Positions 42,635 to 51,984 are shown, counted from the stretch's first letter. The stretch is DNA of 64,000 nucleotides from Marinobacter vulgaris (GCF_003344045.1 NZ_QFWX01000002.1:343270-407269), one strand, 5' to 3'. Numbers and translations: made by a program. Notes: generated by a model not told the origin, from the sequence alone.

Positions 42635-43957
42635 ATGAACAAGTCCGCCTTGATATTGGCACTTCTGGCTCTCATTGTCCTTCTGTCAGGCTGCGGAGGA
42701 CATGCGCGGTTACCCGCGCAAGCCGGCACCGGGACTGATCCAGAGCTGCCCCAGCCGCCGCGGAGCCTGCTTCCTACCGTCAAGATCGCGCCGGCGGTCG
42801 GGTGGACAGACGGCGCCACTCCGACCCCGGCCGCGAACATGGAGGTGACAGCTTTTGCCGGGGGCCTCGACCACCCGCGCTGGCTGTACGTCTTGCCAAA
42901 TGGTGATGTGCTGGTCGCCGAGACCAACGCGCCAGCGGGGAAAAGCGGAATCGGCGGGATCAAGGGCTGGGTGATGAAGCAGCTGATGAAGCGCGCCGGG
43001 GCTGCCGTGCCGAGCGCCAACCGCATCACCCTGTTGCGCGATACCGACAGGGACGGAAAGGCCGACTTCCGCAGTGTGTTTCTCGAGGACCTGCACTCGC
43101 CGTTCGGCATGGCGCTGGTCGGGGACACCCTGTACGTGGCCAACGCCAATGCCTTAGTGAAAGTGCCCTATCAGAGTGGTGAGACAACCATAACCGCCGC
43201 TCCCGTCAAGGTTACTGACCTTCCCGGCAAAGGTGACGAGTTGAATCACCACTGGACCAAGAGTCTGCTCGCCAGTGCCGATGGTGCCCACCTGTATGTG
43301 GGCGTCGGATCCAACAGCAACGTCGCCGAAAACGGCATGCATGTCGAGCAGATGCGTGCAGCGATACTCGAAATCGATGTCGCCACCGGCGCTACACGGG
43401 TGTTCGCCTCAGGCCTGCGCAATCCGGTGGGCCTTGACTGGGAGCCGCATACGGGCGAGCTATGGGCAGTTGTCAATGAGCGTGACGAACTCGGCAGCGA
43501 TCTGGTTCCCGATTACCTCACTTCGGTCCGCCGGGACGGTTTCTACGGCTGGCCCTACAGCTACTTTGGCCAACATGTTGATCACCGGGTTAGCCCCCAG
43601 CAGCCAGAGCTGGTGGCCAGCGCAATTTCGCCAGATTTCGCCCTCGGCGCGCACGTGGCACCCTTGGGCCTGGCTTTCAATTCCAACGGCATGGCCGGTT
43701 ATGGCGAAGGCGCGTTTGTGGGCCTGCACGGCTCCTGGAACCGACGGCCACTGAATGGCTATGAAGTCGTCTTCATACCATTCACCGGCGGCCGACCGGC
43801 CGGCTCGATGGAGGTTGTGCTGTCCGGCTTCGTCGACGCAGACGACAATGCCCGCGGGCGGCCTGTGGGGGTAGCATTGGATGGGCACGGGGGTCTGCTG
43901 GTGGCTGATGACGTTGGCAACACCGTATGGCGCGTCATTGACTCTGCAGGCCTATAG
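42635..43957 (+). CDS. Sorbosone-dehydrogenase-like PQQ beta-propeller lipoprotein
   Basis: About 440 residues. A lipoprotein signal with lipobox LLSGC (start MNKSALIL) is followed by a six-bladed beta-propeller of the soluble-glucose/L-sorbosone dehydrogenase group. Visible blocks: GLDHPRWLYVLPNGDVLVAETN, SPFGMALVGDTLYVANANALVKVPY, FASGLRNPVGLDWEPHTGELWAVVNERDELG and GSWNRRPLNGYEVVFIPF. The reaction would be oxidation of a sugar or aldose with PQQ, but the substrate is not known. The longer frame upstream of the ATG has no ribosome site and is not used. Confidence 0.85.
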   Translation: MNKSALILALLALIVLLSGCGGHARLPAQAGTGTDPELPQPPRSLLPTVKIAPAVGWTDGATPTPAANMEVTAFAGGLDHPRWLYVLPNGDVLVAETNAPAGKSGIGGIKGWVMKQLMKRAGAAVPSANRITLLRDTDRDGKADFRSVFLEDLHSPFGMALVGDTLYVANANALVKVPYQSGETTITAAPVKVTDLPGKGDELNHHWTKSLLASADGAHLYVGVGSNSNVAENGMHVEQMRAAILEIDVATGATRVFASGLRNPVGLDWEPHTGELWAVVNERDELGSDLVPDYLTSVRRDGFYGWPYSYFGQHVDHRVSPQQPELVASAISPDFALGAHVAPLGLAFNSNGMAGYGEGAFVGLHGSWNRRPLNGYEVVFIPFTGGRPAGSMEVVLSGFVDADDNARGRPVGVALDGHGGLLVADDVGNTVWRVIDSAGL

Positions 43958-44065
43958 ATACCGGCTCGACCAGGCTACCAGCATATCCGCCACATACTCA
44001 GCGTCCACAGCCCTTGAGAGCAGGTGATCGGCATTGGATACCCACAACCTGGTTAACCGGCCACC
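43952..44065 (-). pseudogene. C-terminal remnant of an alpha/beta-hydrolase
   Basis: On the minus strand a frame of 37 codons reads GGRLTRLWVSNADHLLSRAV then DAEYVADMLVAWSSRYL and a stop. This ADHLLS...DAEYVADxxxxWxxRYL pattern is the usual end of dienelactone-hydrolase-like alpha/beta hydrolases, including the catalytic His. No upstream part exists. The fragment overlaps the stop of the preceding gene. It suggests an insertion or deletion that brought in the neighbouring genes. Confidence 0.5.
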
Positions 44066-44179
44066 TTGTTTTTCTGGTGGACCTTTTTGCAGGGCCGAAT
44101 TCGGGCGTGCTATGGTCGAAGCTATTGTCGCCTCCTGCATATAGCTCCCGGTACCGGCAGAACTCGTGGATTAGCAACG

Positions 44180-45118
44180 ATGACGCAAGGCATTGTTACA
44201 CCCCAGACCCAGGCGCTTGCAGAGGGCAAGCTGAGCCGCGAGGAACTGAAAGCCCTGATGCAACGCTCCGACGGGCCCGCCCTGCGGCACCTGGCGCTGT
44301 GGGTGCTGGTACTGGCCGGAACCACAACGCTGATTACCCTTGCGTGGAACAGCTGGCTGATCTGGCCTGCCATGTTCCTGCAGGGAATCGTGTTGGTGCA
44401 TCATTTCTCGCTACAACATGAATGCGTGCATTACACCGTGTTCCGTACCCGCAAACTGAACAATATCGTCGGGCAGATCTGCGGGCTAATTATTCTGCTG
44501 CCGCATCGCTTCTTCCGCTATGAGCATTGCGATCACCACACCTATACGCAGCTGGACGGCAAGGACCCGGAGCTGATCCCGATGCCGAAGAGCTATGGTG
44601 AATACCTGCTCTACCTGTCTGCGATCCCTTACTGGAAAACCAAGTTCAACGAGGTTTCGCGCCACGCCATGGGGCGGCTTTCAGACGCCGAAAAACGCTT
44701 CATCCCGAAGGAGGAACATGCCGCCATGTTTCGCGACGCACGAATCATCCTCGGAATATACGCGCTGATCTTTGCAGGCATGGCAGTCACCGGGTGGTGG
44801 GGGCTGATCTGGTACTGGATCATTCCGCTGTTTCTCGGCGAACCGGTGATGCGTTTCATCCGGATGACGGAACATGTGGGTCGTCCGACCGTGGCGCAGA
44901 TGAGCAAGAACACCCGCACCAACCTGGTCTCGGCCCCGTGGCGGTTCCTGTGCTGGAACATGAACTACCACGCCGAACACCACTATGTGCCCCTGGTTCC
45001 CTACCACACCCTGCCGCGCCTGCACAAAAAGCTGCGTGACCATATTCATGTCGAGCCGGGCGGCTATCTCGGCGCGCATAGGGACATCATACGTCAGATC
45101 CAGGAGGCGCAGGCATGA
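44180..45118 (+). CDS. Membrane fatty-acid-desaturase-family enzyme
   Basis: A 312-residue di-iron membrane enzyme with the three histidine boxes: HHFSLQHECVH, EHCDHH and HAEHHYV. Four to five membrane segments surround them. The start is the ATG of MTQGIVTPQ. It shares four bases (ATGA) with a Rieske ferredoxin gene, which probably delivers electrons. Desaturase or hydroxylase chemistry is clear; the substrate is not (fatty acid, carotenoid and small-molecule oxygenases share these boxes). Codon use looks somewhat different from neighbours, so transfer is possible. Confidence 0.88.
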   Translation: MTQGIVTPQTQALAEGKLSREELKALMQRSDGPALRHLALWVLVLAGTTTLITLAWNSWLIWPAMFLQGIVLVHHFSLQHECVHYTVFRTRKLNNIVGQICGLIILLPHRFFRYEHCDHHTYTQLDGKDPELIPMPKSYGEYLLYLSAIPYWKTKFNEVSRHAMGRLSDAEKRFIPKEEHAAMFRDARIILGIYALIFAGMAVTGWWGLIWYWIIPLFLGEPVMRFIRMTEHVGRPTVAQMSKNTRTNLVSAPWRFLCWNMNYHAEHHYVPLVPYHTLPRLHKKLRDHIHVEPGGYLGAHRDIIRQIQEAQA

Positions 45119-45429
45119 GCGACAAGCCCTGGCGCAACGTGATCGCGGTGGACGAGCTGGAAAAAGACTGGGTCACGCGGGTCGAGGTCGGGCGGCGCAC
45201 CATCGCTGTCTATGATACGCCCACCGGGATCCATGCCTCGCTCGCGCTTTGCACTCATGGTGGTGCGGATCTGTGCGATGGCTATTTCGACGATCACGTC
45301 ATTGAATGCCCGCTGCATCAGGGGGCTTTTGACGTTCGCGACGGACAACCCATCGCCGCGCCCGCGACGCGGGCAATGCGGGTGCTTGAAGTGCGGGTGC
45401 GGGACGGCAAGGTTCAGATTCGGATCTGA
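45115..45429 (+). CDS. Rieske-type 2Fe-2S ferredoxin
   Basis: A 104-residue small Rieske protein with both cluster motifs: CTHGGADL (Cys-x-His) and CPLHQGAFD (Cys-x-x-His). It overlaps the desaturase stop (ATGA), so the two are co-translated and probably form an electron-transfer pair. A reductase is not adjacent. Confidence 0.9.
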   Translation: MSDKPWRNVIAVDELEKDWVTRVEVGRRTIAVYDTPTGIHASLALCTHGGADLCDGYFDDHVIECPLHQGAFDVRDGQPIAAPATRAMRVLEVRVRDGKVQIRI

Positions 45430-45512
45430 TCCAGAGCAGGCGTCGGCGCGGGTCATCCAAGTTGCCCGCAACAAGATCTCCAGCCCCCACGACCAGACTC
45501 CCCAGAGCTTTC

Positions 45513-45538
45513 TGTAACAACCCTTATGCAGGCGTGCC
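45513..45538 (+). promoter_or_regulatory. Near-match to the ECF promoter before the glutamate-synthase-like gene
   Basis: TGTAACA at 45513-45519, 15 bases, then TGCC at 45535-45538 instead of TGTC. Same spacing and strand as the gene, 53 bases before its start. Confidence 0.4.
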
Positions 45539-45590
45539 CCTTAATCCAGATAAATAACGAACCACCAGTGCTGGAAAACAGGGTCGCCAA

Positions 45591-47177
45591 ATGGTCTTCC
45601 GTCAAGCCTTCATATTCTCAAGTGTGGCGCTGAGCGCCGTGTTGATTGCTGCCGGCGTCGCATGGCCGGGCGTTAACTGGGCCTGGCTGGTCGTCGGGCC
45701 GTTCATTGCCCTGGGTATTCGTGACCTCTTCCAGAACAAGCACACATTGCTCAAGATCTATCCGGTTGTTGGCCATTTCCGTTACCTGTTCGAGTCCGTT
45801 CGGCGGGAGTTGCAGCAGTATTTCGTGGAATCCGACCTGGATGGCGCCCCGGTCAACCGTGAGTTCCGCAGCCTGATCTATCAACGCGCTAAAAAAGATA
45901 ACGACACCCGTGCTTTCGGCACCATCTTCGATGTCTATCGCGACGGTTACGAATGGGTAAACCACTCGCTGGCGCCCAAGGAATGCCGCCCGATTGACCT
46001 TCGGGTTACTTTTGGCGGACCAGAATGCGCCAGGCCCTATGAGGCCTCCCCATTGAACATCTCCGCCATGAGTTACGGCGCCCTCAGCCGTAACGCTGTC
46101 ATGGCACTCAACCGGGGCGCAAAACTGGGAAATTTCGCCCATAACACTGGCGAAGGTGGAATCAGTGATTGGCATCTTGAGTATGGCGGTGACCTGATCT
46201 GGCAAATCGGAACCGGTTATTTTGGATGCCGTACGCCCCAGGGCGACTTTGACGCCAACCTGTTCGCAGAGCAGGCGGGCCGCGATGTGGTCAGGATGAT
46301 CGAGATCAAGCTGTCCCAGGGTGCCAAACCCGGGCATGGCGGCGTATTGCCAGCTGCCAAGCTTACCGAAGAAATCGCCCGTATCCGCATGGTGCCCATG
46401 GGTGAAGACGTCTTGTCACCGCCTGGCCACTCCGCCTTCACCAATCCCGTGGAACTGCTGCAATTCATTGCGCGGCTGCGCAAACTTTCTGGTGGCAAGC
46501 CGGTGGGATTCAAATTCTGCCCCGGTAACCGGCGGGAATTCCTGGGCATCTGTAAAGCCATGCTGAAAACCGGTCTGCGGCCGGATTTCATTACCGTGGA
46601 CGGCGGTGAAGGGGGCACCGGGGCAGCACCGGTGGAATTGACCAACTCGGTGGGTATGCCACTGCGCGACGGTCTGCATTTTGTCCACAACGCGCTACGA
46701 GGTATCGGTGTTCGCGACAAGGTCCGCATTATCGCGTCCGGCAAGGCATTCTCAGCGTTTCACATGCTGCGAATGATGGTGCTCGGGGCCGACACCGTGA
46801 ATTCAGCCCGCGGCATGATGCTGGCACTGGGCTGCATCCAGTCCCGCAGCTGCAATACGGACAAATGCCCCACCGGTATCACTACCCAGAACCCCGCCCG
46901 CTACAAACAGCTGGACGTCACTGACAAGGGCATGCGGGTTGCCAACTACCACCATTCTTCCATGGAAACCCTGGCGGAACTGCTCAGTATCCTGGGCAAG
47001 GACAGTATCGAGGATCTCGACCCTGCGGATATCAACCGGAGGGTCAACCAGGGCAACGTTATGAACTATGCTCAGCTTTATCCACGTATTGAAAAGGGAT
47101 GCCTTCTGCATAGCGACTGTGCCCCCGAAGACTGGGCCAGTGAGTGGCATCAGGCGACTGCGTACAGTTGGCGTTAG
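45591..47177 (+). CDS. Membrane-anchored FMN-binding glutamate-synthase-family protein
   Basis: A 528-residue protein: two N-terminal membrane helices (residues 8-45), then a GltB-type FMN-binding TIM barrel with SPLNISAMSYGALS, GEGGISDWHLEYG, GAKPGHGGVLPAAKLTEEIARIR, VDGGEGGTGAAP and the cysteine block CNTDKCPTGITTQ of the iron-sulfur site. The glutaminase domain is missing, so it is a truncated family member that probably uses ammonia or another amine. It sits in the ECF-controlled area, with a near-match promoter. Confidence 0.85.
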   Translation: MVFRQAFIFSSVALSAVLIAAGVAWPGVNWAWLVVGPFIALGIRDLFQNKHTLLKIYPVVGHFRYLFESVRRELQQYFVESDLDGAPVNREFRSLIYQRAKKDNDTRAFGTIFDVYRDGYEWVNHSLAPKECRPIDLRVTFGGPECARPYEASPLNISAMSYGALSRNAVMALNRGAKLGNFAHNTGEGGISDWHLEYGGDLIWQIGTGYFGCRTPQGDFDANLFAEQAGRDVVRMIEIKLSQGAKPGHGGVLPAAKLTEEIARIRMVPMGEDVLSPPGHSAFTNPVELLQFIARLRKLSGGKPVGFKFCPGNRREFLGICKAMLKTGLRPDFITVDGGEGGTGAAPVELTNSVGMPLRDGLHFVHNALRGIGVRDKVRIIASGKAFSAFHMLRMMVLGADTVNSARGMMLALGCIQSRSCNTDKCPTGITTQNPARYKQLDVTDKGMRVANYHHSSMETLAELLSILGKDSIEDLDPADINRRVNQGNVMNYAQLYPRIEKGCLLHSDCAPEDWASEWHQATAYSWR

Positions 47178-47228
47178 ATGTGCATTTTTCCGATCCCGAA
47201 TTCTGAACACGACCGATGAGGATTTCCA

Positions 47229-48404
47229 ATGACCAGCAACCTGCCACATAACAGAAAACCCGCCATAATCGCCGCCCTCGCTGGTGGCTGGGTTGCCGAT
47301 GCGGCCAGCCTGGGCCTGCACTGGCTGTACGACAGCCAGCGAATCCATGAGGTGGGCGGCCAGGCGCCGGAGTTCCTGCCTCCGAAGGCCGATTATTTCA
47401 AAGGCGGATTCGGTTACTTTGCGCACGAGGGCAAACAGCCTGGCGATATCAGCCACTACGGCGCTGCCACGGGTGTACTGAGCGACAGTCTTCTGGCCAG
47501 TGATGGCCAACTGGATATCCGCGATTACCAGCGGCGCTTTCGAACGTTTTTCGGACCTGGCGGCCGTTGGCAGGGTTATATCGACAACCCCACACGGGTC
47601 ACCCTGAACAATCTGGATGCCATTGAACAGAACGCCATCAAGCAGGCGCTGGCGACCACCACTGCTGACCTGAGCGACGAACAGAAACGGATACTGGTGC
47701 AGAAGGTTTTGCCCTATACCCGGTACCTGAGTGGTGACCAGCTGGCGGAGCCGGTTCGTCGGGGCATCAACCTGACCTATCATGAAACAAGGGTACAGGA
47801 TGCGGGCGTTCACCTTGCCGAAACCATAGACAGTCACCTTTTGCCGGAAAGCGGCGCCGACGACATGCAATTGCCGGCGGTCTCCAAGTTGCCGCCCCTG
47901 GTGGCCTGCTATTCCGGCAGCGATGAGCTCATGGAGATCACCGAGGCTGCTGTCAGAGTAACCAATCACAGTGATGAAGCCGTGGCCTGGGCAAAGTGCG
48001 CCGCGATACTTCTGGACCAGCTTTTCCAGGGTAACCCCCTATCGGCAGCCCTGGAGGCCGCCAAAGCCGAGGCGCCGGACCAGGAGAGCCTGAACAACGC
48101 GCAAACCGGTTCATCACTGGATGCTGTAAAAGCCGGCGACACCTTTGGCCGTACCTGCTATCTGCACGAAGCCATGCCGGTGATTTTTCATATTCTCAGC
48201 CATGCCACCAGCTATATCGAAGCTGTCCGCGCCAACATTCATTGCGGCGGCGATTCCTGTGGCCGGGCCTGGATCATCGGGCCAGCCATGGCGGCACTGC
48301 ATGGGGTGGGCGGCGAGCGCGGCATCCCTCTGAGCTGGCTGGCTCGCGTTACCGATGCCCCTGATATTCTCAGGGATATTGAGCGTCTGGTTAACACACG
48401 GTGA
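47229..48404 (+). CDS. ADP-ribosylglycohydrolase-family protein (DraG/crystallin J1-like)
   Basis: A 391-residue protein with the DraG-like N-terminus AALAGGWVADAASLGLHWLYD and the metal-binding GGDSCGRAWIIGPAMAAL block near residues 340-360. Typical enzymes remove ADP-ribose from proteins, though family members with other substrates exist. It precedes an amino-acid ABC transporter; a decayed relative follows that transporter at 50703. Confidence 0.85.
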   Translation: MTSNLPHNRKPAIIAALAGGWVADAASLGLHWLYDSQRIHEVGGQAPEFLPPKADYFKGGFGYFAHEGKQPGDISHYGAATGVLSDSLLASDGQLDIRDYQRRFRTFFGPGGRWQGYIDNPTRVTLNNLDAIEQNAIKQALATTTADLSDEQKRILVQKVLPYTRYLSGDQLAEPVRRGINLTYHETRVQDAGVHLAETIDSHLLPESGADDMQLPAVSKLPPLVACYSGSDELMEITEAAVRVTNHSDEAVAWAKCAAILLDQLFQGNPLSAALEAAKAEAPDQESLNNAQTGSSLDAVKAGDTFGRTCYLHEAMPVIFHILSHATSYIEAVRANIHCGGDSCGRAWIIGPAMAALHGVGGERGIPLSWLARVTDAPDILRDIERLVNTR

Positions 48405-48472
48405 TGTGCATCATTGCCCAATTTTCACTCCCGACTATGCTTCAGTTACGATGCGATGCAGAAGGAGGTTTT

Positions 48473-49228
48473 ATGAAAACACTACTGATCAATACGTTAC
48501 TGATGATTTCACTACTGGCAAGCGCACCTTTGCTTGCACAGGATGATCCGTTGAGGGTCGGCATGTCCGGCCAGTATTTCCCGTTTACCTTTGTAGAGCA
48601 GGATGAGCTCAAAGGTTTTGACGTTGATGTCATGAACGCCATTGGTGAGGAGATGGGGCGTGACATCAAGTACGAAACCGCCAACTTCTCGGGCCTGTTT
48701 GGCATGCTGGAATCCGGGCGTATCGACACGGTTGCCAACCAGATCACCATCACCGAAGAGCGGCAGAAGGCGTATGTTTTCAGCGACCCTTACGTCTATG
48801 ATGGTGCTCAGGTGGTGACCAAGAAAGGCAACACCGAAGTCGAGGGCGTGGAAGACCTCAAGGGGAAAACCGTTGCCGTGAACCTGGGCTCCAACTTCGA
48901 AGCACTGCTGCGCGAGCTGCCCTACGCAGACCAGATCAATATCAAGACCTATGAGAGCAACCTGGAGCGGGACACCGCCCTGGGCCGCGTGGATGCCTTC
49001 GTGATGGACCGGGTCAGTGCCAGCCAGATCATCAAGGAGAAGCCTCTGCCACTGGAGTTGGCCGGCCCCACTTTCTCACAAATCACCAACGCCTATCCGT
49101 TCCGCGACACCGAAGCCGGCAGAGCCCTGCGAGACGAGGTCAACAAAGCCCTGGCGGCCCTGCGTGACGATGGCACCCTGGCCTCCATTTCAGAGAAGTG
49201 GTTCGGCACGAACATCACCGAGCCCTGA
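48473..49228 (+). CDS. Amino-acid ABC transporter, substrate-binding protein
   Basis: A 251-residue periplasmic family-3 binding protein. Strong AAGGAGG precedes the ATG; the signal peptide ends LLAQD. The blocks LRVGMSGQYFPFTFVEQDELKGFDVDVMNAIGEEMG and GLFGMLESGRIDTVANQITITEERQKAYVFSDPY resemble cystine-binding TcyA/FliY-type proteins. It starts a three-gene transporter operon. Confidence 0.9.
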   Translation: MKTLLINTLLMISLLASAPLLAQDDPLRVGMSGQYFPFTFVEQDELKGFDVDVMNAIGEEMGRDIKYETANFSGLFGMLESGRIDTVANQITITEERQKAYVFSDPYVYDGAQVVTKKGNTEVEGVEDLKGKTVAVNLGSNFEALLRELPYADQINIKTYESNLERDTALGRVDAFVMDRVSASQIIKEKPLPLELAGPTFSQITNAYPFRDTEAGRALRDEVNKALAALRDDGTLASISEKWFGTNITEP

Positions 49229-49253
49229 AGGGCACACCAAGGCCTGATTCCCT

Positions 49254-49928
49254 ATGGACGTGTTGAACGTCGAGTATATGATCGGGCTGGTACCTGTCCT
49301 GCTCAGGTACCTGCCCCTAACGCTGCAACTGGCCGGTATCGGGATGGTGCTTGCACTGATTCTCGCCTGCCTGTTTGCCGTCATCCGGGTGCTTCGTATC
49401 CCGGTGCTCAACCAGTTGACCATCGTGTTCATCTCTTTCTTCAGGGGCACACCCCTGCTGGTGCAACTGTTCCTATTCTACTACGGATTGCCACAACTGG
49501 TCAGTGCGTTAACGGTGATCGACGGTGTTACGGCGACCATCATGGGCCTGACCATGCACTTCTCCGCCTACATGGCCGAATCGATCCGGGCTGCCATCGT
49601 GGGTGTTGACCGCAGCCAGACCGAAGCAGCCCTCTCCATCGGCATGACCAACGGCCAGATGATGCGGCGGATCGTGCTGCCCCAGGCCACACGGGTGGCG
49701 TTGCCCACACTGATGAATTACTTCATCGACATGATCAAGGCGACCTCCCTGGCGTTTACGCTGGGGGTCACGGAACTGATGGGAGCAACCCAGAAGGAAG
49801 CCGCCGGCAGCTTCCTGTACTTCGAGGCGTTCATTGTGGCCGCCATCATGTACTGGATTGTGGTTGAACTGCTTTCAAAACTGCAGAACCACCTGGAAAT
49901 CCGCCTGAACAAGGCCTATAGCCGATGA
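49254..49928 (+). CDS. Amino-acid ABC transporter permease
   Basis: A 224-residue inner-membrane subunit with five helices and the EAA loop [22 protein letters not shown]. The sequence [19 protein letters not shown] is typical of polar amino-acid (His/Glu/Cys) permeases. It begins 25 bp after the binding protein and overlaps the ATPase start by four bases. Confidence 0.92.
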   Translation: MDVLNVEYMIGLVPVLLRYLPLTLQLAGIGMVLALILACLFAVIRVLRIPVLNQLTIVFISFFRGTPLLVQLFLFYYGLPQLVSALTVIDGVTATIMGLTMHFSAYMAESIRAAIVGVDRSQTEAALSIGMTNGQMMRRIVLPQATRVALPTLMNYFIDMIKATSLAFTLGVTELMGATQKEAAGSFLYFEAFIVAAIMYWIVVELLSKLQNHLEIRLNKAYSR

Positions 49929-50671
49929 TCAAACTGGACTCACTGAGCAAGCATTTCGGCTCGACGGTGGTACTCGACGGTATCGACCTCACCATTGATA
50001 AGGGCGAAATCGTCGTCATCATCGGGCCTTCGGGCACCGGTAAATCCACTCTGCTGCGCTGCATCAATTTCCTGGAACAGCCCACCGCCGGCACCATGAC
50101 CGTCGGCGACCTCACCGTGGATGTGAAAAAAGCCAGCCGGGCAGAGATTCTCTCCATGCGGCGGCGAACCGCCTTCGTGTTTCAGAACTATGCGCTGTTT
50201 GCCAACAAGACAGCACTGCAGAATATCGCCGAGCGCTTACTGGTGGTGGATAAATGGCCCAAAGAAAAGGCTTATCGACGAGCGCGCGAGATTCTCGATC
50301 AGATCGGCCTGGGCGAGAAAGCAGATGCCTTTCCCGCGTCCATGTCCGGTGGCCAGCAGCAGCGGGTGGGTATCGGCCGCGCCATGGCCGCCGGTGCCGA
50401 GGTCATCCTGTTTGATGAGCCTACATCGTCACTGGACCCCGAGTGGGTGGAGGAAGTATTGGGGTTGATGAAACAGCTGGCATCAGAGCGCCAGACCATG
50501 ATGGTGGTCACCCACGAAATGTCTTTTGCCAGGGACGTAGCTGACCGGGTGATCTTTATCGATGGCGGCCGCATAGTAGAGCAGGGCCCGCCCAGCGAGA
50601 TCTTCTACAACCCACAGGATCCCCGCACGAAGGATTTTCTGAAGAAGATCCTCGCCACTAATCCTGTGTAA
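49925..50671 (+). CDS. Amino-acid ABC transporter ATPase
   Basis: A 248-residue nucleotide-binding subunit with Walker [11 protein letters not shown]-loop FQNYALF, signature MSGGQQQRV, Walker [14 protein letters not shown] and switch His (VTHEMSF). Overlaps the permease stop, completing the transporter. Confidence 0.95.
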   Translation: MIKLDSLSKHFGSTVVLDGIDLTIDKGEIVVIIGPSGTGKSTLLRCINFLEQPTAGTMTVGDLTVDVKKASRAEILSMRRRTAFVFQNYALFANKTALQNIAERLLVVDKWPKEKAYRRAREILDQIGLGEKADAFPASMSGGQQQRVGIGRAMAAGAEVILFDEPTSSLDPEWVEEVLGLMKQLASERQTMMVVTHEMSFARDVADRVIFIDGGRIVEQGPPSEIFYNPQDPRTKDFLKKILATNPV

Positions 50672-50702
50672 AAGCGCACACATCGACAAAGGAGATATTC
50701 AC

Positions 50703-51281
50703 ATGGGCCACTCCGTTGTCCGGCGTATTGAAAATGCCCTCTGGGGGGCATAGACCGGTACCACCCGGCCCCCATCCCCATCCGGATGCTTTCATGCTCG
50801 GTATGACCTATCAACCGGACGTAGAGAGGGCAAGAGCCCACGGGCGGGATTACGATATCCTCCATAAGCACGCCCGCTTTTACCGCACCACCTATAGCGA
50901 CTTCGGCTTCTCACTTGAAGACCGGGAGGGAGAGCATGGTAATGCAACCGCCGCTCTGGATGAACGCATGCATTATCACCACGGCCTTGAGGCGGGGGAA
51001 AGCCCCCGAAAACTGCGCCGAACAGCAGCGCCGGGCCTGGTCCATTGGCAGTGTTGGCGGGCTGGTAAGGCCACTGGTGCTGGCATTGCTGAATGCAGAC
51101 AACCCCTATCTGGCCACTGGCATGGCACTGGGGCATCGTGCTGGGGCTGTTACTGGCAGCGGGCAGTGATGACGTCCCGCAACAATGGAAAACCGGGCTT
51201 AAAGATCACCAGGCACTGGCGGAGGAAATCCGCCAGTTCGCCGCCATCGCCGCAAGGGAAGATGGCCACCTGACGCTTTAG
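50703..51281 (+). pseudogene. Decayed ADP-ribosylglycohydrolase-family gene
   Basis: Good AGGAGAT precedes an ATG that reads MGHSVVRRIENALWGA and then an in-frame stop. Family-like sequence continues in two or three other frames: HPDAFMLGMTYQPDVERARA and YSDFGFSLEDREGEHGNATA in one, then VGGLVRPLVLALLNADNPYL in another, and finally DHQALAEEIRQFAAIAARED to a stop. The total is far shorter than a complete member, so there are several frameshifts plus at least one internal deletion. It is co-oriented with the transporter. Confidence 0.8.
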
Positions 51282-51285
51282 ACGG

Positions 51286-51984
51286 TTACCAGCTTTCCCC
51301 GAACGGACGGATATCCAGCTCGAAAGTCCAGGCAGACGGGTCCTGCTGGCTTAGTGCCCAGACTGCATCGGCGACGGCCGAGGGCTGAACAAAAAAGTCG
51401 TCCGGCTTGTCCGGAAGCATCTCCCGCGTGCGCGGCAGATCCACCACGCCATCAATCACCACATTCGCCACGTGGATTTTCTCCGGGCCCAGCTGGCGGG
51501 CCAGTGACTGGGCCAGGCTGCGCTGGGCCGCCTTGGCCGACGCAAAGGGCGCGGTGCTGGCCCGGCCCCGTGTCGCCGCCGACGCGCTGGTGACGATAAT
51601 GCTAGCGGTATCATGCTGACGCAGTTGTGGTAGTGCAGCTTTGGTGGCCGCCACAAGACCCCGAACATTGAGGCGCCAGTTGGCCTCGAACTCCTCCAGG
51701 CTGGCCTCTTCCACGTTCTTGAACACACCGCCACCGGCATTATACAGCACCACCGACACCGGCCCGAGCTCGCTCTCGATGTCCGCCAGCACTGCAGCGA
51801 TCTGCTCCGGTTCCATCATGTCACAGACAAAGGCGCGGGCCCCGCTGATCGACTGCTCCAGCTGCTTGAGATAATCTTCGCTGCGGGCCAGCATCGCTAC
51901 CTGAAAACCTTCATCGCTGAATCGCCGCACAAAGGCTTCACCATTGCCCGGACCGACACCCATTACCACGCATACCTTGTTCAT
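51286..51984 (-). CDS. SDR-family protein with Phe in place of the catalytic Tyr
   Basis: About 232 residues. The cofactor motif is divergent (VVMGVGPGNGEAF), NAGGG and the Ser region (IIVTSASAATRG) are present, but the active-site Y-x-x-x-K reads FASAK. Similar FxxxK forms occur in a subgroup of SDR proteins, so it may be inactive or use different chemistry. The start is the ATG of MNKVCVVMG. Convergent with the pseudogene upstream. Confidence 0.8.
   Translation of the reverse strand: MNKVCVVMGVGPGNGEAFVRRFSDEGFQVAMLARSEDYLKQLEQSISGARAFVCDMMEPEQIAAVLADIESELGPVSVVLYNAGGGVFKNVEEASLEEFEANWRLNVRGLVAATKAALPQLRQHDTASIIVTSASAATRGRASTAPFASAKAAQRSLAQSLARQLGPEKIHVANVVIDGVVDLPRTREMLPDKPDDFFVQPSAVADAVWALSQQDPSAWTFELDIRPFGESW

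Noticed and set aside
44194..44200. TGTTACA near the desaturase start codon
   Set aside because: It lies inside the coding region and lacks the partner motif on the minus strand.
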